A stretch of DNA of 16,859 nucleotides from an uncultured Peptococcaceae bacterium (GTDB lineage Bacteria > Bacillota > Peptococcia > Peptococcales > Peptococcaceae). The stretch's first letter is position 1. Every line of letters begins with the position of its first letter. The notes below the pieces were generated by a model. The model saw only the letters and a program-made list of their open reading frames with translations. It was not told the origin of the DNA and did no database searches. The stretch spans positions 1-16,859 of the forward strand of contig CAUDRX010000035.1 in assembly GCA_958451915.1 (NCBI GenBank). Reading direction: 5' to 3'. The position numbers were made by a program, and so were the translations under genes. This document shows positions 6,693 through 13,295 of this stretch, one piece after another.

Positions 6693-8237
6693 ATGGCTGG
6701 TGGGGCGAAGCTCAAAAGACGATCTTTGGCGCAGATCACAGGGTTTTTGGTGATCATGAGTGCATTGTCCCGAGTTTTGGGGTATGTTCGTGAGATCGTG
6801 ATGACGACCGTGTTCGGCCAGGGGTGGATGACAGATGCGTATAAAGCTGCATTCCTGATCCCGGATTTCCTTTATCTGATCTTGGTGGGTGGGGCGTTTT
6901 CAACGGCATTTATCCCAGTCTTGAGCGAATACATCAATCGTGATCAGGAGGATCAGGCCTGGCGCGTGGCGAGTACCATCTTCAATGCAATGCTGATCGC
7001 AGTGGTCGTGCTGATGACATTTTTCTATGCGGCAGTACCATTTATCATGGACCATTTCTTGGCGGTTGGCTACGCGACACGTATCATGCTCCTTCATAGC
7101 TTCATGATGTGCTTGAGCGGGATTTGTCAGGGGATCTGTCATGTTTATCAACAATTCACTGCGCCGGCAGTGGGGTCGCTGCTCTATAACATCGCTATCA
7201 TCCTGTTTGGGCTTTGGTTGATGCCTACAATCGGGATCACTGGTTTTGCCATTGGTGTAGTTGTTGGGAGTTATCTCAATTTTATCGTGCATTTTCCGAT
7301 CCTTTTAAAGATCGGTGTGAAATGGATGCCGGTGCTGGATTTTAAGCATCCGGGTGTGCATGAGTTCTTTCGTTTAGCACTACCGGTTGTTCTCGGGCTG
7401 AGTGTGGTATATCTGAACACTTTTGTGACACAGAATCTGGGCAGTCAGCTGGATGCCGGGACGGTTACGGCGCTCAACAACGCAAATCGTCTTATGCAGT
7501 TGCCAGTGGGGATCTTTGCGACTGCGATCGCTTCAGCGGTTTTTCCTGTCCTCACAGAGTTCATCGCTAAGCGTGATATTGTAAGTTTTAAGAATAAACT
7601 GGTCGAGAGTGTGAATCTCAACAATTTTATCCTGATCCCTGCGAGTGTAGGGCTCATGGTTGTTGCCGAACCCCTGATCCGCGCCCTCTTTATGCAGGGG
7701 CGCTTTACGGAGGAAAATGTTGCGATCACTGCTTCGGTACTGATCTTTTATTGCATCGGGATCATTGGCTACAGCCAGCAGCAGGTGCTGAACCGCGGGA
7801 TGTATGCGCTGCGTGATTCAAAACGTGCGGTCATCGTTAACTGCACGATCATTATCATCAATATCATTCTCAGCTTTTTGATGGTTGGTCCATTCGAAGC
7901 TGAGGGGCTTGCTCTGGCATATTCCATCGCTGGGCTGATCTCTATGGTGCTCTTATATGTGCTGCTGTATCAAAAGGTCGGCGACCTCGGGAGTCGTGAT
8001 ATCCTTGTTTCGCTTGGAAAGATCATTGTTGCTTCACTGGTGATGGGGGCTGGTGTGTTGCTGTTTTTGATGGTCAGCGAACATTTTATTGATATCACTT
8101 CGAAAACGCAGCAACTGATCGAACTTTTCTTATCGGTCGGTATTGGCATCGTTCTTTATATTGCGATGGCAATGGTGCTGCGCATCAAAGAAATGCAGGC
8201 AGCACTGGCGATGTTCAAACGCAAGCTGCATCGATAA
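6693..8237 (+). CDS. murJ: Lipid II flippase MurJ (MviN family)
   Basis: A 514-residue membrane protein of the MOP superfamily, expected to flip undecaprenyl-linked peptidoglycan precursor (lipid II) to the outer face of the membrane. The N-terminus carries the family signature SRVLGYVRE (26-34), TDAYKAAFLIPDFLY (47-61) and GGAFSTAFIPVLSEY (66-80). A later NANRLMQLPVGIFATAI matches the conserved mid-protein segment. The length fits a 14-helix protein. AAAGGAG at 6679-6685 lies 7 nt before the ATG. By alignment from memory, the positions of E. coli R18, R24 and D39 are kept (R27, R33, D48), whereas that of R52 is hydrophobic or aromatic (Y61/L62). No clear promoter lies between the glnN terminator and this gene. 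lepA follows after 21 nt, probably in the same transcript. Confidence 0.92.
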   Translation: MAGGAKLKRRSLAQITGFLVIMSALSRVLGYVREIVMTTVFGQGWMTDAYKAAFLIPDFLYLILVGGAFSTAFIPVLSEYINRDQEDQAWRVASTIFNAMLIAVVVLMTFFYAAVPFIMDHFLAVGYATRIMLLHSFMMCLSGICQGICHVYQQFTAPAVGSLLYNIAIILFGLWLMPTIGITGFAIGVVVGSYLNFIVHFPILLKIGVKWMPVLDFKHPGVHEFFRLALPVVLGLSVVYLNTFVTQNLGSQLDAGTVTALNNANRLMQLPVGIFATAIASAVFPVLTEFIAKRDIVSFKNKLVESVNLNNFILIPASVGLMVVAEPLIRALFMQGRFTEENVAITASVLIFYCIGIIGYSQQQVLNRGMYALRDSKRAVIVNCTIIIINIILSFLMVGPFEAEGLALAYSIAGLISMVLLYVLLYQKVGDLGSRDILVSLGKIIVASLVMGAGVLLFLMVSEHFIDITSKTQQLIELFLSVGIGIVLYIAMAMVLRIKEMQAALAMFKRKLHR

Positions 8238-8258
8238 TACAAAGAGAAAGGAGAAACT

Positions 8259-10058
8259 ATGCAAGAAAATATCCGCAATTTCTGTATCATCGCGCATATC
8301 GACCATGGCAAATCGACCCTGGCGGACCGTTTGCTGGAATATACGGGCGCTGTGGAAAAGCGTGAGATGCAGTCGCAGTTACTGGATAATATGGACATTG
8401 AACGGGAACGCGGCATCACGATCAAGCTGCAGACTGTTCGTATCAATTATAAAGCACTGGATGGCAAGGAATACGTACTGAACCTTATCGATACACCGGG
8501 CCATGTTGACTTTTCCTACGAAGTTTCGCGCTCTCTCGCCGCCTGCGAAGGGGCGCTCCTGGTCGTCGATGCGGCACAGGGGATCGAAGCACAAACGTTG
8601 GCCAACGTTTATCTGGCTTTAGAACATGATCTGGAGATTATTCCTGTGATCAATAAGATCGATCTGCCAAGCGCGCAGCCGGACGTGGTCAAGGATGAGA
8701 TCGAAGAGGTCATCGGGCTGGATGCTTCTGACGCCATCCTTTGTTCCGCTAAAACAGGGCAGGGGATCGAAGAGATCCTGGAGGCCATCGTGGCACGTAT
8801 TCCTGCGCCGGAAGGTGATGCAAAAAAACCTTTGCAGGCATTGATCTTTGACTCTTTCTATGATGCTTATCGTGGTGCCATTGCCTATATCCGTGTGGTC
8901 GAAGGAACGCTCCGGGATGATATGACGATCCATATGATGCACAATGATCGTTCCTTTGAAGTTACAGAGCTTGGCGTGCACACACCAAAGGAGAAGAAGG
9001 TCAAGGCGTTGTCAGCAGGCGAAGTTGGTTATGTGGCGGCGAGCATGAAACAAGTCAGCGATACCCGTGTCGGGGATACTATCACGGATGCGGATCATCC
9101 TGCCGAAGCAGCGTTGCCTGGCTATAAACGTGCGGTGCCAATGGTATTCTGTGGGCTCTATCCGGTCGACAATGAACAGTATCCGGATCTCAAGGATTCG
9201 CTGGCGAAGCTGAGCCTGAACGATGCTTCTCTGGAATATGAACCAGAAACTTCCCAGGCGCTTGGCTTTGGGTTCCGGTGTGGCTTCCTGGGGATGCTGC
9301 ATATGGAGATCATTCAGGAACGTCTTGAACGCGAGTATAATCTATCGCTTATCACAACAGCGCCGAGCGTCATCTATCATGTCTATCAGACGAACGGCAC
9401 AATGATCGAAGTCGATAACCCTTCTCAGCTGCCACCGCCACAGAAGATCGATCATATCGAAGAGCCTTTTGTGCGTGTGGATGTGATGGTGCCGAAGGAA
9501 TATGTCGGTGCGGTGATGGAATTGTCTCAGGATAAGCGTGGCGTCTTTATCGACATGCAGTACATGACGAAGACACGTGTGACAGTGACCTATGATATAC
9601 CGCTGGCTGAGATCGTTTTCGATTATTTCGATCTCTTGAAGACGAGGACAAAAGGGTATGCTTCCATGGATTATGAAATGAATGGCTATCGTCAAAGTAA
9701 TCTCGTAAAGCTGGATATCCTGGTCAATGGGGAGCAGGTCGACGCACTCTCTTGTATCGTACACAAAGATAAGGCCTATTACCGTGGACGGGCGCTGGTT
9801 GCCAAACTACGCGGTCTGATTCCGCGGCAGATGTTCGAAGTGCCGATCCAGGCGGCTATCGGCAATAAGGTAATCGCGCGTGAGACCGTTAAAGCATTGC
9901 GCAAGAACGTCCTCGATAAATGTTATGGCGGTGATATCAGCCGTAAGCGCAAACTCCTGGAAAAACAGAAGGAAGGCAAGAAGCGCATGAAACAGGTCGG
10001 GAGCGTTGAGATCCCGCAAGAAGCGTTCATGGCCGTTCTGAGCCTTGATGATGAATGA
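8259..10058 (+). CDS. lepA: Elongation factor 4 (LepA GTPase)
   Basis: A 599-residue translational GTPase that acts on the ribosome (back-translocation, or assembly and initiation depending on the study). GTP-binding motifs are all intact: G1 AHIDHGKST (12-20), G2 RGITI (51-55), G3 DTPGH (78-82), G4 NKID (132-135) and G5 SAK (163-165). The EF-G-like domains follow. The C-terminal LepA-specific domain is recognisable from GYRQSNLVKLDILVNG through GGDISRKRKLLEKQKEGKKR. The length equals that of the E. coli protein. AAAGGAG at 8247-8253 lies 5 nt before the ATG. It follows murJ closely and is ended by a terminator. Confidence 0.97.
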   Translation: MQENIRNFCIIAHIDHGKSTLADRLLEYTGAVEKREMQSQLLDNMDIERERGITIKLQTVRINYKALDGKEYVLNLIDTPGHVDFSYEVSRSLAACEGALLVVDAAQGIEAQTLANVYLALEHDLEIIPVINKIDLPSAQPDVVKDEIEEVIGLDASDAILCSAKTGQGIEEILEAIVARIPAPEGDAKKPLQALIFDSFYDAYRGAIAYIRVVEGTLRDDMTIHMMHNDRSFEVTELGVHTPKEKKVKALSAGEVGYVAASMKQVSDTRVGDTITDADHPAEAALPGYKRAVPMVFCGLYPVDNEQYPDLKDSLAKLSLNDASLEYEPETSQALGFGFRCGFLGMLHMEIIQERLEREYNLSLITTAPSVIYHVYQTNGTMIEVDNPSQLPPPQKIDHIEEPFVRVDVMVPKEYVGAVMELSQDKRGVFIDMQYMTKTRVTVTYDIPLAEIVFDYFDLLKTRTKGYASMDYEMNGYRQSNLVKLDILVNGEQVDALSCIVHKDKAYYRGRALVAKLRGLIPRQMFEVPIQAAIGNKVIARETVKALRKNVLDKCYGGDISRKRKLLEKQKEGKKRMKQVGSVEIPQEAFMAVLSLDDE

Positions 10059-10065
10059 TGAAGAG

Positions 10066-10092
10066 AAACCGCTGTGTATGCAGCGGTTTTTT
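10066..10092 (+). terminator. Intrinsic terminator between lepA and hemW
   Basis: A 9-bp stem (AAACCGCTG at 10066-10074 with CAGCGGTTT at 10081-10089) has a 6-nt loop and a six-T run (10087-10092). It ends only 3 nt before the hemW Shine-Dalgarno sequence, so it could limit read-through into hemW. Confidence 0.85.
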
Positions 10093-10095
10093 CAT

Positions 10096-10102
10096 AAGGT
10101 GG
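10096..10102 (+). promoter_or_regulatory. Ribosome binding site for the TTG start of hemW
   Basis: AAGGTGG lies 7 nt before TTG at 10110. The TTG is followed directly by the conserved HemW N-terminus (HGIYIHIPFC), and no ATG or GTG near it gives the same frame with correct spacing. Confidence 0.7.
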
Positions 10103-10109
10103 TGTAAAG

Positions 10110-11237
10110 TTGCACGGTATTTATATTCATATTCCATTCTGCGAGCAGAAATGCAGTTACTGTGATTTTCTCTCTTTTCCGGGTCAGCATCGCCGGGAAA
10201 AGCAGTGGTATGTGGAAGCGTTGTGTGAAGAGATGCGGCAGCGCATCCAGGGAAAGTGGCGCACGCCAGAGACGATCTTTATCGGTGGCGGTACGCCGAC
10301 GTCTTTGACGGCAGAAGAATTAGCGCGTGTCCTGGCAGTGCTGACAGAGCAGATAGATATTGATTGTGTCGAAGAATTCACTGTTGAAGCCAACCCGGGA
10401 ACTGTTGATACGGAAAAGCTGGGCGTTCTGCATGATCATGGTGTCAACAGACTCTCGTTTGGCGTGCAGAGTTTCGATGACGGGCTTCTGGCAGGTATTG
10501 GCCGTCTGCATACAGCTGATGAAGCGGTACAAGCGGTGAAGATGGCGCGACAGGCAGGCTTTTTCAATATCAATCTGGATCTGATGTATGGCCTGCCCGG
10601 TCAGACAAGTGAGCAGTGGCGTGAAACAATCGAGTGCGCATTGGCACTGACACCAAGCCACCTTTCGCTTTATCAGCTCATTGTTGAAGAACATACGCAG
10701 ATCGCGCGGCAATTAGAGGCCGGCAGCGTGCCGCCGATCGATGAAGATGGGGCAGCTGTATGGTTTGAAAGGCAGCGGGAGCGTTTGCATCAGGCAGGGT
10801 ATGAACAGTATGAGATATCAAATTACGCGCAATCTGGCTGTGCATCAGCGCATAATCAGCTTTATTGGCGGCTGGATGATTATCTGGGCCTGGGGTTGGG
10901 AGCGACAAGCTGGTGCCGGCCGACGCGCTCGGTCAATACGAGTGATCTTTACGTCTATTGCCGCGCCTTAGCTGCCGGTACACTGCCGCCGATGCAGCGG
11001 GAGACGCTTACACGGGATGAACAGATGAGCGAGAGCGTTTTCATGGCCCTTCGTATGAATGAAGGGCTTTCGCGCGAAGCATTCTGCGCGCTTTACGGAC
11101 AGGATGTGACAGCAGTCTTTGCTGATGCGGTGCGTGAAGGGTTGTCCCGCGGCTGGCTTATGCTGGACGAAGCGAGGCTGCAGTTGAGCGATGCTGGACG
11201 ACTTGTTGGCAACTGGGTGTTCGAACTCTTTATATGA
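10110..11237 (+). CDS. hemW: Radical-SAM heme chaperone HemW
   Basis: A 375-residue radical S-adenosylmethionine protein. The cluster motif is C11-x3-C15-x2-C18 in HIPFCEQKCSYCDF. The next position is Phe rather than the extra Cys of the coproporphyrinogen dehydrogenase HemN (CxxxCxxCxC), which argues for HemW. GGGTPT (59-64) is the SAM-binding region. The HNQLYW motif in the C-terminal half is typical of HemW and implicated in heme handling. The family binds heme and delivers it to respiratory enzymes, and is often annotated as an oxygen-independent coproporphyrinogen oxidase. It starts with TTG. It lies between lepA and hrcA, a common arrangement in Firmicutes. It is bracketed by terminators at 10066-10092 and 11242-11276, and no separate promoter is obvious. 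Confidence 0.93.
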   Translation: MHGIYIHIPFCEQKCSYCDFLSFPGQHRREKQWYVEALCEEMRQRIQGKWRTPETIFIGGGTPTSLTAEELARVLAVLTEQIDIDCVEEFTVEANPGTVDTEKLGVLHDHGVNRLSFGVQSFDDGLLAGIGRLHTADEAVQAVKMARQAGFFNINLDLMYGLPGQTSEQWRETIECALALTPSHLSLYQLIVEEHTQIARQLEAGSVPPIDEDGAAVWFERQRERLHQAGYEQYEISNYAQSGCASAHNQLYWRLDDYLGLGLGATSWCRPTRSVNTSDLYVYCRALAAGTLPPMQRETLTRDEQMSESVFMALRMNEGLSREAFCALYGQDVTAVFADAVREGLSRGWLMLDEARLQLSDAGRLVGNWVFELFI

Positions 11238-11241
11238 AAAG

Positions 11242-11276
11242 AAGCGAACCTTCGCATTGTGGAAGGTTCGCTTTTT
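11242..11276 (+). terminator. Intrinsic terminator after hemW
   Basis: A 12-bp stem (11242-11253 with 11262-11273) has an 8-nt loop GCATTGTG. The T run is 11272-11276. It separates hemW transcription from the heat-shock operon. Confidence 0.9.
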
Positions 11277-11446
11277 GCTTGCTGCTGGCGCGTGGGCAGC
11301 GTTGTGATCATGTGGTGCACTGACGGGCGTAATATGGAAACTGACATTTATGGCCTGAGCTATAGTGGCAGAGAAGGCGTCGGGAGAAAAGGTGCTGCTG
11401 TCTGCTCGAAAGAACGCCGCACACAGCGATTTTTTTAGTGATTCTA
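11277..11446. other. Spacer before the heat-shock promoter, nothing recognised
   Basis: About 170 bases lie between the hemW terminator and the hrcA promoter. A 42-codon frame (ATG at 11310 to TAG at 11438) is open on the + strand but has no Shine-Dalgarno sequence and an unconvincing composition. No tRNA, repeat or hairpin was recognised. Confidence 0.5.
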
Positions 11447-11475
11447 TTGACAATCTGCGATTGACGATGTATTCT
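11447..11475 (+). promoter_or_regulatory. Sigma-A promoter of the hrcA-grpE-dnaK-dnaJ operon
   Basis: A perfect TTGACA (11447-11452) and TATTCT (11470-11475, 4/6) are 17 bp apart. Transcription would start near 11482, just ahead of CIRCE. A second TTGACG at 11461 has no -10 box at a usable distance. Confidence 0.8.
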
Positions 11476-11485
11476 TAATACAGAG

Positions 11486-11512
11486 TTAGCACTCGAGCTG
11501 ATAGAGTGCTAA
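11486..11512 (+). promoter_or_regulatory. CIRCE operator (HrcA binding site)
   Basis: TTAGCACTC (11486-11494), a 9-bp spacer, and GAGTGCTAA (11504-11512) form a perfect consensus 9-9-9 inverted repeat. It starts 10 bp after the -10 box and ends 1 nt before the Shine-Dalgarno sequence AAGGAGG (11514-11520). HrcA bound here should block transcription, and the repeat in the mRNA could also form a hairpin next to the ribosome site. Confidence 0.98.
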
Positions 11513-11527
11513 TAAGGAGGCGAGAGC

Positions 11528-12652
11528 ATGTTAGATGAGAGAAAAGAGAGGATTCTAGCAGCGATTGTCACAGACTATATAGATACGGCAGAGCCAGTCG
11601 GTTCCCGGACCATCTCAAAAAAATATGATATCGGTTTTAGTTCAGCGACTATCCGCAATGAGATGAGCGATCTCGAGGAAATGGGATACATCGTGCAGCC
11701 GCATACATCGGCAGGCCGGATCCCAACGGATGTCGGTTACCGATACTACGTGAACCATCTGATGTATCGCAAGAAAGAGAGCTATACCGACGAGAAGCTG
11801 CTCTATGAGTTCATTCGTTCGCAGACGAGCATGGACAGTGAACGCATCTCTTATATCCTGCGCCGTATGTCAGACATCACCGGGTATACGGCAATGCTCC
11901 TGATACCAGAAGCGGATATCACAAAGCCGCTCCTGTCGATGCTGGATCTGATCTATCTCATGCCGGGGCGTGGCCTGATGGTTGTGGTTACCGATGACGA
12001 ACGCGTGGAACAGCGGCTTATCGATCTGCCGGAAGGTTTTGGGGCGAAAGAGCTCAATGTGGTCAATGGTGTTCTGAGCCATTATTTGCGTGGTCTGTCG
12101 GTCGCACACTGGCATCGTCCACTGATCGAGTTTTTGGTCGACCAGATGGGTGCTGCATCCGATTTTGTGCATGATGTGCTCGATATCCTCAACGCCATCC
12201 TCAGCCGCCGTCAGCAAAAACAGGTCTTCGTCGAAGGTGCGCTCAATGTCCTGTCGTTTGCAGAATTCCAGGATCTATCCCTGCTCAAATCACTATTGAT
12301 GGCCTTTGGTGACGATGAAGAGGTCGCAGGCTTCTTCCAGAACATGCCGGAAAAAGGCATCACCATCCGCATCGGTGATGAAAACACTGAATCTTCCATT
12401 GACGCATGCAGCATGGTGGTCGGTAATTATAGCGTTGGCAAGAACATGGGCCACCTGGCCCTGATCGGACCAAAGCGCATGCACTATGTGAAGTGTGTGG
12501 CAATGGTCGAAGCGGTGTTGAGTGGTTTCCAACAACTCTATACACGTCTTGAGAACTGTGATGCTCGAAAGAATGCGCTGTCTACAGTAGTGGCGCATGA
12601 AGGCGATTGGTATTGCCATTCCGAGCTGGCAATATTTGAAAAGAAACACTAG
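11528..12652 (+). CDS. hrcA: Heat-inducible transcription repressor HrcA
   Basis: A 374-residue repressor of class I heat-shock genes. The N-terminal winged-helix region (about 1-75) contains the family hallmarks SRTISKKYDIGFSSATIRNE (26-45) and PHTSAGRIPTDVGYRYYV (58-75). The central GAF-like domain follows, with the usual GPKRMHY (314-320) near the end. AAGGAGG at 11514-11520 lies 7 nt before the ATG. It is the first gene of the operon and is preceded by CIRCE, so it represses itself; activity normally depends on GroEL. It is about 30 residues longer than the roughly 340-350 usual for the family. The extra tail after residue 340 holds C344, H357, C363, H364 and H374. The stop codon overlaps the grpE ribosome site. 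Confidence 0.97.
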   Translation: MLDERKERILAAIVTDYIDTAEPVGSRTISKKYDIGFSSATIRNEMSDLEEMGYIVQPHTSAGRIPTDVGYRYYVNHLMYRKKESYTDEKLLYEFIRSQTSMDSERISYILRRMSDITGYTAMLLIPEADITKPLLSMLDLIYLMPGRGLMVVVTDDERVEQRLIDLPEGFGAKELNVVNGVLSHYLRGLSVAHWHRPLIEFLVDQMGAASDFVHDVLDILNAILSRRQQKQVFVEGALNVLSFAEFQDLSLLKSLLMAFGDDEEVAGFFQNMPEKGITIRIGDENTESSIDACSMVVGNYSVGKNMGHLALIGPKRMHYVKCVAMVEAVLSGFQQLYTRLENCDARKNALSTVVAHEGDWYCHSELAIFEKKH

Positions 12653-12658
12653 GAGGAG
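12651..12658 (+). promoter_or_regulatory. grpE ribosome binding site overlapping the hrcA stop
   Basis: AGGAGGAG starts within the hrcA TAG stop (12650-12652) and lies 8 nt before the ATG at 12667. An in-frame GTG at 12658 is inside the site and cannot be the start. The overlap suggests translational coupling of grpE to hrcA. Confidence 0.75.
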
Positions 12659-12666
12659 TGCTGCGC

Positions 12667-13239
12667 ATGTCAGAACAAGAACAAGCTAAAGAAGTTATTG
12701 AAGAAGAACAGGAGATCCAGGAAGAGACGGTCGGACCGGAAAAAACTGAGGAAGCTGCTGAAGCAGCAGATACAGAAGCGGAAACGGCGTCTGCCGGAGA
12801 CAGCGCTTATGATGAATTGAACAAGCGTTATCTCAGACTCCTGGCTGACTTTGACAATTTCAAACGCCGCACAGCCAATGAAAAGGATGACATCTATAAA
12901 TACGGCAATATCAATCTTGTCAAAGAACTGCTGCCAGTCCTTGACAGTTTTGAGCTGGCTTTTAAGAACGCCCCTGCAGACGCAGCAGAAAACATCGCTG
13001 CCTATCAGGAGGGCTTTGCCAAGGTGCAGAAACAGCTGGTCGAAGCGCTGAGCAAGGCTGGTCTTGAACGCATTGAAGCCATTGGTGAGGAATATGATCC
13101 GAACTTCCACGAAGCGATCATGGTGGTGGATGACGATTCTCAGCCGGCGAATACCGTCTTTGACGAGCTGCGTGCCGGTTATAAGTTCAATGATCGCGTC
13201 ATCCGTCCGACGGTCTGCCGTGTGACGGGCAATAAATAA
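12667..13239 (+). CDS. grpE: GrpE nucleotide exchange factor
   Basis: A 190-residue co-chaperone that releases ADP from DnaK in the cytoplasm. A long acidic, low-complexity N-terminus (1-45, rich in Glu) precedes the helical dimerisation region containing RLLADFDNFKRRT (57-69) and LLPVLDSFELAFK (88-100). The C-terminal beta domain has EEYDPNFHEAIM (141-152) and GYKFNDRVIRPTVCRV (171-186), the GrpE signature region. The start at 12667 follows from the ribosome binding site. It is the second gene of the CIRCE-controlled operon, followed by dnaK after 56 nt. Confidence 0.96.
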   Translation: MSEQEQAKEVIEEEQEIQEETVGPEKTEEAAEAADTEAETASAGDSAYDELNKRYLRLLADFDNFKRRTANEKDDIYKYGNINLVKELLPVLDSFELAFKNAPADAAENIAAYQEGFAKVQKQLVEALSKAGLERIEAIGEEYDPNFHEAIMVVDDDSQPANTVFDELRAGYKFNDRVIRPTVCRVTGNK

Positions 13240-13295
13240 GCAAGTATCAACTTTTTACTATAGATTTTTAAAGTTTTTTAGGAGGCATCTCAATA

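Noticed and set aside
4966..6693. 575-codon open frame on the - strand over glnN
   Set aside because: Same cause: it is in antisense codon register with a gene of strongly biased codon use. It ends exactly where glnN uses a TCA codon (4966-4968).
11310..11438. 42-codon + strand frame in the gap before the hrcA promoter
   Set aside because: No ribosome binding site, no recognised motif, and a composition unlike the neighbouring genes; frames of this length are expected by chance.
13222..13250. Possible extra promoter for dnaK (GTGACG, 17 bp, TATCAA)
   Set aside because: Both hexamers match consensus at only four of six positions and the -35 lies in the grpE coding end; there is too little support.
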